A DNA stretch of 64,000 nucleotides from Acidobacteriota bacterium (GTDB taxonomy: Bacteria > Acidobacteriota > Vicinamibacteria > Vicinamibacterales > Vicinamibacteraceae): the NCBI GenBank assembly GCA_020845575.1, contig JADLFL010000040.1, forward strand, positions 124,001-188,000, read 5' to 3'. Under the pieces are notes generated by a model. It was given only the letters and a program-made list of their open reading frames with translations, ran no database searches and was not told where the DNA came from. This document shows, piece by piece, positions 55,558 through 63,436 of this stretch. How positions within the stretch are numbered: the stretch's first letter is position 1; every line of letters starts with the position of its first letter. The position numbers were made by a program, and so were the translations under genes.

Positions 55558-56550
55558 ATGGATCGACGCCGGTTTCTGCATGCGACGTGGCCGTTGGGCT
55601 TGATGGGGATGGGTGCCGTACGCGCGCACGCGCAGGTACCAGCGCCTGCGAACGGCCAGCCGTCGGGACCGCCGCTTCGCCAGTTCGACGCGCATCAGCC
55701 GCTGGTCATCGAGCGGCAGCGCGAGGGCAAGCCGCGAGCGGGGCAGGTCGTCGTGGCCATCCAGCCGCACTCCGACGACATTCCTCTCTTTGCCGCCGGC
55801 ATCGTCCTGAAGCTGATCGACGAGGGGGCGACAGGCTACGTGATTCGCGTGACAAACGACGACATGGCCGGCCCCGGATCGTACGCGGAGACGGTCATGG
55901 CCAACTGGCGCGACTCCGAGGCCGTGGGGAAGGCGCTCGGCGTCACGCGCACCTTCGACCTCAACTACAACAACCACATGATGGACAACATCGCGTGGGC
56001 CGAACTGCGCCAGCGATTCATCTTCCTCTTCCGACTGCTCAAGGCCGACATCGTCGTCACCTACGATCCGTGGAGCGCGTATGAGGAGAACCCCGACCAC
56101 GCGGTGACGAGCCGCTGCGTCGAAGCGGCAGCATGGATGGCTGGCGGCAGGAAGGATTACCCGGAGCATTTCGCCGCCGGGCTCGTCCCGCATTCGGTGA
56201 GCGAGAAGTACTACTTCGCCCGCTTCCAGCAGCGCGTCAATCGCATCGTGGACATCGGCCCGTGGGTGGAGCGCAAGATCGACGTGAACCTCGAGAACGC
56301 GGCGCAGGGACCGGCCGGGCAGAGCGGACAACGGCTACGCGCCAGACTCGCGGCCGAAGGGCGACGCCTCCCACTGCTCGGCGACGATGACAGGACCGCC
56401 AACCGCGAGTACATCCGCCAGTTCGTCCTGGACCGCGACCGAGACGCCGGCGCCCCGCACGGCATCGCGTACGCGGAAGCATTCCATTACATTTCCACGC
56501 CACCCGACGCGGTGCAGGAATACCTCCGCCAACACGCGACTCCACGCTGA
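55558..56550 (+). CDS. PIG-L family deacetylase with Tat signal
   Basis: The 330-residue product has a Tat-type signal (DRRRFLHATWPLGLMGMGAV). The PIG-L/LmbE domain follows: VVAIQPHSDDIPLFAAGIV holds the first metal-binding site (usual form AHPDDE), ADIVVTYDPWSAYEENPDHA holds the HPDH-like site, and RCVEAAAWMAGGRKDY follows. The deviations PHSDDI for PHPDDE are unusual. Members remove N-acetyl groups from sugars or related compounds. The Tat signal puts it outside the cytoplasm. A GGAGG Shine-Dalgarno lies 5 nt before the ATG, and a TACTCT box is at about 55525. Confidence 0.84.
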   Translation: MDRRRFLHATWPLGLMGMGAVRAHAQVPAPANGQPSGPPLRQFDAHQPLVIERQREGKPRAGQVVVAIQPHSDDIPLFAAGIVLKLIDEGATGYVIRVTNDDMAGPGSYAETVMANWRDSEAVGKALGVTRTFDLNYNNHMMDNIAWAELRQRFIFLFRLLKADIVVTYDPWSAYEENPDHAVTSRCVEAAAWMAGGRKDYPEHFAAGLVPHSVSEKYYFARFQQRVNRIVDIGPWVERKIDVNLENAAQGPAGQSGQRLRARLAAEGRRLPLLGDDDRTANREYIRQFVLDRDRDAGAPHGIAYAEAFHYISTPPDAVQEYLRQHATPR

Positions 56551-56605
56551 CCTGTCTGCACGAGCATGGACAGCCATGCGACTTCAGATCCGATCGCGTC
56601 TGCCC

Positions 56606-56998
56606 TCAGCACGCGACGAGGTCCAATGACGCATCGATGCGCCCGATGTCGCCCGGATCGCTGGTGACGACCAGAGCCGAGTACCTGCGCGCGACCAGTA
56701 CCACGCTTGCGTCCACGACATCCGACGTGCCCGTCTCACGGCAGAGCACGCCAACGGCTCTTGCCTCATTGCCGTCCAGCGCGGTGATGTTGACGGTATC
56801 CGAGCCCAATAGGCGGGCAATGCGTGCCTGTGTGCGACCGTCGCGCCAAGCCTGGGCGATGACCCCGGCCGGGGCATGTAGCGCGCGATGATGCGCGACC
56901 GCGAGTTCGACCAGCGTTCGGACTCGTCGATCGTTTCGCTCGAAGGCGATGAGCGCACCCGTATCGAGTACTACAGGCCGAGCACGCTCCGCGCCCAT
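56606..56998 (-). CDS. vapC: VapC-type PIN toxin
   Basis: The 130-residue PIN-domain RNase has the first acidic residues in VVLDTGALIAFERND. A helical middle part with APAGVIAQAWRDGR follows. The second set of acidic residues is in GTSDVVDASVVLVARR and VVTSDPGDI. These match the D-E-D-D arrangement of VapC toxins, which cut RNA. The start overlaps the antitoxin gene's 3' end by 28 nt, so the pair is translationally coupled. Confidence 0.85.
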   Translation of the reverse strand: MGAERARPVVLDTGALIAFERNDRRVRTLVELAVAHHRALHAPAGVIAQAWRDGRTQARIARLLGSDTVNITALDGNEARAVGVLCRETGTSDVVDASVVLVARRYSALVVTSDPGDIGRIDASLDLVAC

Positions 56999-57198
56999 GC
57001 TTCCTCCTCTTTCGTGGGCGGACCGTTTTCGGCCCGCATCTCGGCCAAGAGCGTCGTCAGATCTTCGCGCCGTGCCTTCTCCTCCATGGCCGAATCGACC
57101 CAGGCGCTGACGGACTTCGCTTTTCCACGCTTGACCTGGCGCTCGGCGCCCTTCAGAACCTCGCGCCGCACCGTGACGGAGACACGCGTTTTCTGCAT
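56971..57198 (-). CDS. vapB: VapB-type antitoxin (ribbon-helix-helix)
   Basis: The 75-residue product has an N-terminal beta strand TRVSVTVRREVLKGAERQV and an alpha-helical SAWVDSAMEEKARREDLTTL region. This is the ribbon-helix-helix plan of an RNA/DNA-binding antitoxin. The C-terminal part would neutralise the PIN toxin encoded just downstream. It runs divergently from a small gene at 57267. Confidence 0.8.
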   Translation of the reverse strand: MQKTRVSVTVRREVLKGAERQVKRGKAKSVSAWVDSAMEEKARREDLTTLLAEMRAENGPPTKEEEAWARSVLGL

Positions 57199-57254
57199 AC
57201 GAAAATCATACTCTCGCCGGACCTGAACGTCGTTCGGCGCATGCCTGCACCCCG

Positions 57255-57260
57255 TACACT
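57255..57260 (+). promoter_or_regulatory. -10-like TACACT, 6 nt before ATG
   Basis: TACACT is followed by GTTCTC and the ATG at 57267. It is part of the shared 6-nt pattern and supports the small gene as real. Confidence 0.45.
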
Positions 57261-57266
57261 GTTCTC

Positions 57267-57485
57267 ATGACGGCCTCCGAGACCAGGCGCACGAGCAGAC
57301 AGGCGCGCCGACGCTCGACAGATGCAGCCCGCCGCATCGCCGAGAACTTCAGGTTCCGCGCTGCCATGGACGAACTGCAAGGGCCACGCCCGCCCGTCAG
57401 GCGGTTGCGTGCCTGTGCCGGGCCGTTGCCGGACATTCGTGCCAAAGGCGCGGCGGTGTCGCCGATTCCTGAGAGCATCCCCTGA
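57267..57485 (+). CDS. Hypothetical 72-residue basic protein
   Basis: It begins TASETRRTSRQARRRSTDAA, a strongly basic start, then RIAENFRFRAAMDELQGPRP and a Pro-rich end. No family is recognised. Two facts support a real gene: the leaderless-type -10 before it, and the TGATG overlap with the following YjbQ gene, with the stop at 57483-57485 and the next ATG at 57485. Confidence 0.5.
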   Translation: MTASETRRTSRQARRRSTDAARRIAENFRFRAAMDELQGPRPPVRRLRACAGPLPDIRAKGAAVSPIPESIP

Positions 57486-57913
57486 TGGTTCACCAGACAC
57501 TCGAACGGCTGACGGTGGCCACTCGCGGGCGCGGGTTCTACGAGATCACGCGCGACGTGCAGGCGCGCGTCGCGGACGCGGGCATACGCACGGGGCTCTG
57601 CACGCTCCATCTCCAGCACACCTCGGCGTCGCTCCTGATTCAGGAGAACGCCGATCCCGACGTCAGGCGCGACTTCGAGCGGTTCTTCGCGCGTCTGGTG
57701 CCTGACGGCGACGCGCTCTTCGTCCACACGGTCGAGGGCGGCGATGACATGCCGGCGCACATCAGGACCGCGCTCACGACGGTCAACCTGAGCGTGCCGG
57801 TAGCCGACGGGCGACTGTGTCTCGGCACGTGGCAGGACATCTACGTCTGGGAGCACCGGACCTCGCCGCACACACGATCGGTCGTCGTTCACCTCATCGG
57901 CGACGCGCGCTGA
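57485..57913 (+). CDS. yjbQ: YjbQ family protein (UPF0047), copy 2
   Basis: The 142-residue product has the full family pattern: TVATRGRGFYEITRDVQARV, LHLQHTSASLLIQENADPDV, FVHTVEGGDDMPAHIRTALT and a C-terminal RLCLGTWQDIYVWEHRTSP. The HTSASLxIxENADPDV and DDMPAHI segments hold the conserved His and acidic residues of the fold. Family members have been assigned thiamin-phosphate synthase-like activity, not firmly. It is a paralogue of the gene at 53676 and is better conserved at the motif. Confidence 0.9.
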   Translation: MVHQTLERLTVATRGRGFYEITRDVQARVADAGIRTGLCTLHLQHTSASLLIQENADPDVRRDFERFFARLVPDGDALFVHTVEGGDDMPAHIRTALTTVNLSVPVADGRLCLGTWQDIYVWEHRTSPHTRSVVVHLIGDAR

Positions 57914-57954
57914 GCTCTGGTACCATTCGCCCATTCCGCACCGGAGGACGAACG

Positions 57955-58836
57955 ATGGCGCCTTTCACCCGACGCGCATTCCTGAAGACCGGGCTTGCCG
58001 CTGGCACCCTGGCCGCGACCGGCTCGCTGTCGGTCAGCGCCCGGCGGCGGAGTGCGACGGACGCAGTCACGCTCGGTCGATCGGGCGTCACGGTCACGCG
58101 GCTGGCGTTCGGGACCGGCAGCTTCAGCGGACGCGTCCAGCGCGACCTCGGACAGGACGGCTTCACGCGACTGGTGCGCCATGCCTACGACAACGGCATC
58201 CGCTTCTTCGAGACGGCCGAGTCGTATGGCGAGATGCACCGCATGCTCGGCATCGCGTTGAAGGGCATCCCGCGCGACACCTACCAGATCATGTCGAAGG
58301 TGACCACGCGCGACGGCGTCGATCCGCAGCAGAAGTTCGACGAACTCCGTCGTCTCGCCAACACCGAGTACTTCGACATCATGCTGCTGCACTGGCAGCA
58401 CACCGCGACGTGGCCGACAGATACCGCGCGCTGGCAGGACGCGATCCTCGACGTGCAGTCCCGGAAGATCGTGCTCGGCCATGGTGCGTCGGTGCACGGA
58501 TTGCCCGCCTTGCGGCGAGTGCCAGGTAACGCGTGGCTCGACGTCGCGATGATTCGCGTGAACCACACCGGCAAGGCCATGGACGCCGAAGACTACGCGA
58601 CGCAGGGCCTCGGCAACGTCCCCGAGGTCGTCTCGCACGTACACGCCGTCCGGAAGCAGGGGATGGGCGTCGTCGGCATGAAACTGGTGGGCGAAGGCGC
58701 TTTCGGTCGCGAAGACCGCCGCAAGGCCATGCGCTTCGCGTTCCGTGACGCCGGCGTCGATTGCGTCACCGTCGGCTACAAGAGCCCCGCCGAGATCGAC
58801 GAAGCCATCGAGAACCTGAACCTCGCGCTTGCGTGA
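57955..58836 (+). CDS. Aldo/keto reductase with Tat signal
   Basis: The 293-residue product has a Tat signal (TRRAFLKTGLAAGTLAATGS) and then an aldo/keto reductase barrel. The N-terminal strands include SGVTVTRLAFGTGSFSG. The catalytic tetrad region reads GIRFFETAESYGEMHRMLGI, where the usual Asp (FFDTAxxYG) is Glu. The Lys is in YQIMSKVT and the His in MLLHWQHTA. Substrate is unknown. Export by Tat agrees with a folded NADPH-binding periplasmic enzyme. TACCAT and a GGAGG ribosome site precede the ATG. Confidence 0.85.
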   Translation: MAPFTRRAFLKTGLAAGTLAATGSLSVSARRRSATDAVTLGRSGVTVTRLAFGTGSFSGRVQRDLGQDGFTRLVRHAYDNGIRFFETAESYGEMHRMLGIALKGIPRDTYQIMSKVTTRDGVDPQQKFDELRRLANTEYFDIMLLHWQHTATWPTDTARWQDAILDVQSRKIVLGHGASVHGLPALRRVPGNAWLDVAMIRVNHTGKAMDAEDYATQGLGNVPEVVSHVHAVRKQGMGVVGMKLVGEGAFGREDRRKAMRFAFRDAGVDCVTVGYKSPAEIDEAIENLNLALA

Positions 58837-59171
58837 GACGACGTCGATGACTGGTCGCGTGCGAGGAGCGGCGGCGCCAGTCGCGCACGCGGGCCAGCGC
58901 GCTTTCGAGGCCGATCTCACACATCCCTTCCGACCTCACGCGTGCGCACGGAGACCGCGTGGGCAGCGACAGCGTCACCGCGGTGCGTGGTGGGTTGGCG
59001 ACGTCTGAGTCCCGAGCGACGGATAGCCGCAGACGGCGTTCGATAGAACCAGATCTGTCCTCCTGTGGAGACCTGATTGGCGCCAATGTGTCCTCTCGAG
59101 AAGGACACATTGACGGACTCCCACCGGGCACGTGGCGTCGTCGCCGCAGCGGCAGCATCGATGACGTGCGC
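58837..59171. other. 335-bp gap holding one perfect inverted repeat
   Basis: No credible gene is seen. Short frames on both strands lack start context and look random. A perfect 11-bp inverted repeat (CAATGTGTCC...GGACACATTG) stands at 59084-59112. Confidence 0.5.
59084..59112. promoter_or_regulatory. Perfect inverted repeat, operator or hairpin
   Basis: The arms CAATGTGTCCT and AGGACACATTG pair over 11 bp around a 7-nt loop (CTCGAGA). It has lower GC than its surroundings. A terminator for the aldo/keto reductase or a binding site for a dimeric regulator are both possible. No T-tract follows. Confidence 0.45.
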
Positions 59172-60047
59172 CTACTTCATCGTCAGCCGCGTACTGATCT
59201 CGCGCAGTTGGCGTCTGGCGTCGGCGTCGGTGGCCTGCGCGTGCGGCGGTGACACGACCTTGCCGAGGAAGTAGCTGCCGCTCGGCGCGTCGGTGGCGAT
59301 GGCGGCCATCACGGCGTCGGCACCCTCGTCGATGGTGGTCCGTGGCGTCATGCCCACGGACGCGATCATGTTCGTGTCCATGCCCGTGGCAGGGTGGACC
59401 GCCTGCACGACGATGCCTTTGGACTTCAGCTCCTCCGCCAGATCGATGGTGAACATCACCTGGGCGAGTTTGCTCTGGCTGTACGCGCGATAGCCCGTGT
59501 AACCGCGTTCGATCATCACGTCTGTGAAGTCGATCGGCGCCGCGCTGCGCGACGAGACGTTGATGATGCGCGGCGCGCGGCCCTTCTCGAGGAGCGGCAG
59601 GAGTCGATGGGTGAGGATGTAGCCTGCGAGGTAGTTCACGGCGAACGTCAGCTCGTGTCCGTCGGCGCTGACCTGCCGCTCGTCGCGCAGGAAGATGCCG
59701 GCGTTGTTCACGAGCAGGTCGAGGCGCGAGTAGTCGCGGGTGATGGCGTCGGCCAGCGTGCGGACCTCGGCGAGCGACGCGAAGTCGGCGCGATAGAAGC
59801 GTGCCGACCCCTTGCCGGCTTTCTCGATCTCGGCGACGAGCGCCTGCCCGCGTTCGCCGTTGCGGCCGTGCACGATGACGTGCGCACCCTGTGCCGCAAG
59901 CCGGCGTGCCAGCTCACGGCCGAGTCCATCGGTCGAGCCCGTGACAAACGCAACGCGCGCGTCCGGTGCGGGAGCCGCCGCCGGCTGCGCGCCAGCGGAC
60001 AGGCCGGTCATGGCGATCAGCGCGAGAGCCAGGCCCAGTCGATGCAT
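59172..60047 (-). CDS. Exported short-chain dehydrogenase/reductase
   Basis: The 291-residue product has a signal peptide (LGLALALIAMTGLSAGAQ). An SDR domain follows with cofactor loop VAFVTGSTDGLGRELARRLA, structural motif LDLLVNNAGIF, and catalytic Ser and YxxxK in INVSSRSAA and YRAYSQSKLAQ. SDRs are usually cytoplasmic, so an export signal here is unusual. The start ATG at 60047 is confirmed by the signal. An upstream extension to 60185 would translate the tandem repeat. Confidence 0.83.
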   Translation of the reverse strand: MHRLGLALALIAMTGLSAGAQPAAAPAPDARVAFVTGSTDGLGRELARRLAAQGAHVIVHGRNGERGQALVAEIEKAGKGSARFYRADFASLAEVRTLADAITRDYSRLDLLVNNAGIFLRDERQVSADGHELTFAVNYLAGYILTHRLLPLLEKGRAPRIINVSSRSAAPIDFTDVMIERGYTGYRAYSQSKLAQVMFTIDLAEELKSKGIVVQAVHPATGMDTNMIASVGMTPRTTIDEGADAVMAAIATDAPSGSYFLGKVVSPPHAQATDADARRQLREISTRLTMK

Positions 60048-60061
60048 GGCGGGATCATAGC

Positions 60062-60124
60062 GGCAACCGGCAACCGGCAACCGGCAACCGGCAACCGGCA
60101 ACCGGCAACGGGCAACGGGCAACC
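60062..60124 (+). repeat. Nine tandem GGCAACC heptamers
   Basis: There are six GGCAACC, two GGCAACG and one GGCAACC in direct tandem, immediately upstream of the SDR gene. Translated out of frame it would give a LPVAGCR-type repeat, which is not used. Confidence 0.95.
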
Positions 60125-60187
60125 GGCCAACGCGATGGGGCCCCGTGCGCCGGATTGAACGGCGACGCGATGCCGACGGGCCCAACC

Positions 60188-60218
60188 GGTTGCCGGTGTG
60201 CCGGTTGCCCGTTGCCGG
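60188..60218 (-). repeat. GGCAACC repeat in inverted orientation
   Basis: On the plus strand it reads GGTTGCC, GGTGTGCC, GGTTGCC, CGTTGCC. It starts 4 nt beyond the 3' end of the TonB_C gene on the minus strand. It faces the direct array at 60062-60124 across a 63-bp gap, so the pair makes a long potential hairpin. Confidence 0.85.
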
Positions 60219-60222
60219 ATTG

Positions 60223-60825
60223 TCACTCCAGCGTGAAGGCGACCGAAACCGTCATCACGACTTCGATAGGGTTGCGGTTGAGGAGGGTGGGCGAGAAGCG
60301 CCACTGCCTGACGGCGCCGGGTGCGGCTGTCGCAAGCGCGGGATGGACGTCGGGCGAGGTGACGCGGCTCGCGATGACGGCACCATCGCGTGCGATCACC
60401 GCGTCGATGCTCACTGTGCCTTCGTAGCCCGCGTCGCGCGCGGCGTCGGGATAGACGGGCGACACGTCGTGCGTTCTCCGCGGCGGCTTGATGTGACCGC
60501 CCACTCGGACGCGAATCGGACCTGAGGCCGGCGCGACGGCTCCGGAGCCACGCTTCGCCTTCACGGCGAGCGTCTCCTTGATCGCGTCCACCTGCAGCGT
60601 GACGATGCGCGTCCAGTCAGCGAGCTGCGCAAACTGGATGGTCTGGCTGACGGGTACGAAGCCGGGCACGCTCGCGGCCAGCGCGTACCGGCCGTCATCC
60701 ACGCCGGCGAAGAAGAAGCGCCCCTCCGCGTCGGTCGTGGCCTCGGCCGTGCGGCCGTCACCGCAGGTCTGTCGACGGTGCGAGCAGCGCCAGCGATCGT
60801 TCATCGTCGACCGTGGCGTCGTCAT
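60223..60825 (-). CDS. TonB_C-domain protein, likely C-terminal part of a former BlaR1/M56 protein
   Basis: The 200-residue reading has a carboxypeptidase-regulatory-like beta domain (about 30-85, TTDAEGRFFFAGVDDGRYAL). A linker follows, then a TonB C-terminal domain (about 120-200) with VSPVYPDAARDAGYEGTVSI, SRVTSPDVHPALATAAPGAV and a final RQWRFSPTLL. In Acidobacteria such TonB_C ends occur on M56/BlaR1-like sensors. Here the upstream part looks deleted (see 60897-61097). The ATG at 60825 could be used but has no clear ribosome site. Confidence 0.6.
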   Translation of the reverse strand: MTTPRSTMNDRWRCSHRRQTCGDGRTAEATTDAEGRFFFAGVDDGRYALAASVPGFVPVSQTIQFAQLADWTRIVTLQVDAIKETLAVKAKRGSGAVAPASGPIRVRVGGHIKPPRRTHDVSPVYPDAARDAGYEGTVSIDAVIARDGAVIASRVTSPDVHPALATAAPGAVRQWRFSPTLLNRNPIEVVMTVSVAFTLE

Positions 60826-60896
60826 CAGGAAGAGCGTGCGTTGGCGTTCCGACCGAGGTTTTGGAGGGTTCGGCGTCGACTCGCGCTGGTGCGGCA

Positions 60897-61097
60897 GAGC
60901 TTCACGGCGGGCGGCATGCGCACGTCCACCGACGGCAATACGTAACCGATCGGTGCGATCACCGGCGCCGCGCAGAATGTCACGAGAAGCACGGGCGCCT
61001 CGTTGCCTTCGAGCTCCTCGGGCGTGAGCTTGCCCGCGCCGGCGCCGAGGAGCGCCGCCATGACCTTGGCGCGCGAGCCGTCGTAGAACGTGTCCAT
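60897..61097 (-). pseudogene. BlaI C-terminus joined to BlaR1-like fragment, remnant
   Basis: The reading DTFYDGSRAKVMAALLGA then LTPEELEG is the C-terminal end of a BlaI/MecI repressor. The segment VLLVTFCAAPVIAPIGYVL and SVDVRMPPAVKL after it looks like the first membrane part of a BlaR1/M56 sensor. The frame then ends, and the next coding-like part is the TonB_C reading at 60223-60825. This looks like a BlaI-BlaR1 gene pair with internal deletions. The call is pattern-based. Confidence 0.45.
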
Positions 61098-61171
61098 GAG
61101 ATGCCGCAGTGCCGATCAGCCAACCACCACATGAGCGCCGACGTACGGACCGACGCCCGCCAGCGCCATCG

Positions 61172-62482
61172 TCATGGCCCGGATCCGCTGATCGCCTGCG
61201 TATCGGAACGAACGACGTAGAGGTTGAAGTGGCTGCGTTCGTCGTCGGCAGACACAGGTTGTCTCGAGAGGAAGGCGACCACCCGTCCGTCACCGCTGAG
61301 CACCGGCGCTTCGCTCGGGTTCAACCACGGCGGGTGGCCTGACGGCGGCGTGATGCGCGTGATGTGGCGCGTCGAGCGGTCCCAGATGAAGACGTCGGCC
61401 ACGAGATTGATGTCATCGCACCGCGGCACCGAGCGCCCGCACGGGAGGTTCGACGCGGTGGACTGGAACGCGATGCGCGCGCCGTCCGCGCTCATCGAGG
61501 GCAGCAGGCTGTTGCCGTTGGCCGGGCGCCCCGCGGCCGTCGCGGTGACGAGCATGGGACGTCCGTTCGGCAGCGCCTGCACGTAGATCTGTGATGCGCG
61601 GCGACCGTCCGTGCCGGCCGTGCGGCGCGGATACGCGGCGAACGTGAGCCAGCGCCCGTCGGCAGACATCTCCGGCGTGAGCACTTCATCCATCGTGCGC
61701 GAGCCCGGCCCGATACCGTCGAGGCGGAGCGCCGCATTGCGCGTATGCGCATGCAGCCAGATCTCGTGATCGGCCGGCTGCGACCTTGCGAGCCGTCGCA
61801 GGTAGACGATCGTGGAACCATCGGCCGAGAGACCGGGACGTGTCGCGTGTACCGCGTCGCGGTGTTCGTTGTCGGGAACGCATGACACGCATTGCCGTGT
61901 GCCGGTATCGACCTCGACGCGTATCACCTCGACGCAGCCTGCATGGGCGCCGGCAGCTCCTGCAGCCATCTGATAGGCCACGATACGGCCGTCGGCGGAG
62001 ATGCGCGGCGCATGGCTCTCGGTCGGCACGATCGACGCGACGCTGTCCCCGGAGAGCAGCGTGACGCGCCGGCTGCTCCGCTCGAACACGAACACGTGTG
62101 AGCGCTGGCCCCGATCGCCTTGCGCGAGATCCGGCGCGGCCGATGTGAACGCGACACGGGCGCCGTCGGCCGAGATGCTCGGCGTATGGCTCGGGCCGTT
62201 GCCGGCCCGGCCGTCGGGTGTTCGCGACACGAGGACGATCTCGGACGTTGCCAGATCGGCAAGATAGACGTCGCGCGTGCCGTTGCGATCCTCCGGTACC
62301 AGTGCCGCGAACGACTCGAACGCGATGACCAGACCGTTGGCCGCCATGCTGGCCGCGGCGTGTACTCGAGTGGCGTCACGTCGCTCCTGTACCGGCAGAA
62401 CGCTGAACGACGGCAGTGCGGGCTTCGGCAGCACGACGGCGGCAAGCACTGCCGCCGTCATCCGCGGTGAACGGGCTCTCAT
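61172..62482 (-). CDS. Secreted TolB/PD40 beta-propeller protein
   Basis: The 436-residue product has a signal segment (MTAAVLAAVVLPKPALPSFS) and then repeated WD40-like/PD40 blades. The tell-tale pattern SADGARVAFTS, SADGRIVAYQM, SADGSTIVYLR, SADGRWLTFAA, SADGARIAFQS and SGDGRVVAFLS repeats about every 50-60 residues, giving a propeller. Such proteins bind partners rather than catalyse. It overlaps the upstream gene by 4 nt (ATGA), so both are on one message. Confidence 0.85.
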   Translation of the reverse strand: MRARSPRMTAAVLAAVVLPKPALPSFSVLPVQERRDATRVHAAASMAANGLVIAFESFAALVPEDRNGTRDVYLADLATSEIVLVSRTPDGRAGNGPSHTPSISADGARVAFTSAAPDLAQGDRGQRSHVFVFERSSRRVTLLSGDSVASIVPTESHAPRISADGRIVAYQMAAGAAGAHAGCVEVIRVEVDTGTRQCVSCVPDNEHRDAVHATRPGLSADGSTIVYLRRLARSQPADHEIWLHAHTRNAALRLDGIGPGSRTMDEVLTPEMSADGRWLTFAAYPRRTAGTDGRRASQIYVQALPNGRPMLVTATAAGRPANGNSLLPSMSADGARIAFQSTASNLPCGRSVPRCDDINLVADVFIWDRSTRHITRITPPSGHPPWLNPSEAPVLSGDGRVVAFLSRQPVSADDERSHFNLYVVRSDTQAISGSGP

Positions 62483-63078
62483 GTCGTGCCCCGGGTACGG
62501 TTGGTCCAGCACTCGGACTCGACGATGCGGCCGGCGTGGATCGCGCGGTCGGTCTCGTACGCGTGTGACGTCGATGACCAGCGTACCGTCCGGTCGCCCG
62601 CGCCGAGGCGGTCGCGGAGACGCACGCCGTCGAGCACTTCGATGATGTGCTCGAGCTCGTGCCCGAGGCGTTCGTTCAGGCTGACGGACGCCGTGACCTC
62701 CATTGCCGCGTGCAGGCCGTCCGGCGTGGTGGTGAACCTCGTGTACGCATTGGCACCGGGGAGTAACGACCGATGCGCGACACGGACGGACACCGTCAGC
62801 CGCGGTGTGCGGGCGATCCGCACCAACTGTTGGCGCAGGAACGGCGAGCACCGTCGGACCCGCGCGAGCACGCGCCGTGCATCCGCGTCGAGCAGTTGCA
62901 GCCACCTGGTGTCGTCTTCGGCGTCGGCGCCGCTGGACTGCGCGACGCGCGCCATCCAGGCGGGTGTGCCGATGGCGTCGGCCGCGAACGTCGAGGTGGC
63001 GTGGGTGTTCGGTAGCGCAAGCATGGCGATGCCAAGCACCGCGCGGCGTACGGAGCGATGTCTGTGGATGGGAAGCAC
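62479..63078 (-). CDS. Exported hypothetical protein with HExxH-like motif
   Basis: The 199-residue product has a signal peptide (AVLGIAMLALPNTHATSTFA). Its single catalytic-looking motif is GHELEHIIEVLDG (HExxH, about residues 139-143). That would fit a small zinc peptidase, but no family can be assigned and the third ligand is not obvious. It precedes the beta-propeller gene on the same message. It may be an inactive relative. Confidence 0.6.
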   Translation of the reverse strand: MLPIHRHRSVRRAVLGIAMLALPNTHATSTFAADAIGTPAWMARVAQSSGADAEDDTRWLQLLDADARRVLARVRRCSPFLRQQLVRIARTPRLTVSVRVAHRSLLPGANAYTRFTTTPDGLHAAMEVTASVSLNERLGHELEHIIEVLDGVRLRDRLGAGDRTVRWSSTSHAYETDRAIHAGRIVESECWTNRTRGTT

Positions 63079-63091
63079 GTCCGCCTCCTGC

Positions 63092-63211
63092 TCACCGCGT
63101 GACGACGACTGCGGGGGCGTCGGCCGTCACCACGAGCGTGCTGGCCGTGCCAGTGGGGGTGGCGCCCGTTGTCGTGGACGTGTGGATGGCGTGCCTCTTT
63201 GTGCCGTGCAT
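63092..63211 (-). CDS. Possible small gene of 39 residues
   Basis: It starts ATG at 63211 with AGGAG 5 nt upstream and reads MHGTKRHAIHTSTTTGATPT, then a Thr/Val-rich part. It ends 13 bp before the ATG of the exported protein. The good ribosome site and the place are the only support, and no family is recognised. Confidence 0.35.
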   Translation of the reverse strand: MHGTKRHAIHTSTTTGATPTGTASTLVVTADAPAVVVTR

Positions 63212-63374
63212 GTCGTGCTCCTGGATGACGTGTCGAGCCTGCGATGCGCGTGACGCAGAACGTCCGCTTCTCGCAGGTAGATCGCAAACCGAGCATGGAA
63301 CACGACACGACGACCGGCGCCCGGCATGAAGCTGTCGTCGAGTCGGCGTGGAAATGCAGGCCCCGACACGTCCG

Positions 63375-63432
63375 GGCACCGGGCACGGGGCGACATTCCG
63401 GGAATCCTGTGTCCGCTGCCCGGTGCCCGGTT
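63375..63432 (-). repeat. GGGCACC/GGTGCCC-type degenerate repeat
   Basis: On the plus strand CACCGGGCACGGGG is followed by CCGCTGCCCGGTGCCCGG near the end. The pieces resemble the GGCAACC heptamer arrays but are more degraded. The element sits 5-60 nt beyond the 3' end of the TonB receptor gene. Confidence 0.55.
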
Positions 63433-63436
63433 GTGC

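Noticed and set aside
58837-59171. Transposon or insertion-sequence remnant
   Set aside because: Only one short palindrome was seen. No transposase-like reading, terminal repeats or target duplication are visible.
60062-60124. Possible CRISPR array
   Set aside because: Units are 7 bp in direct contact with no spacers, so it is a simple tandem repeat.
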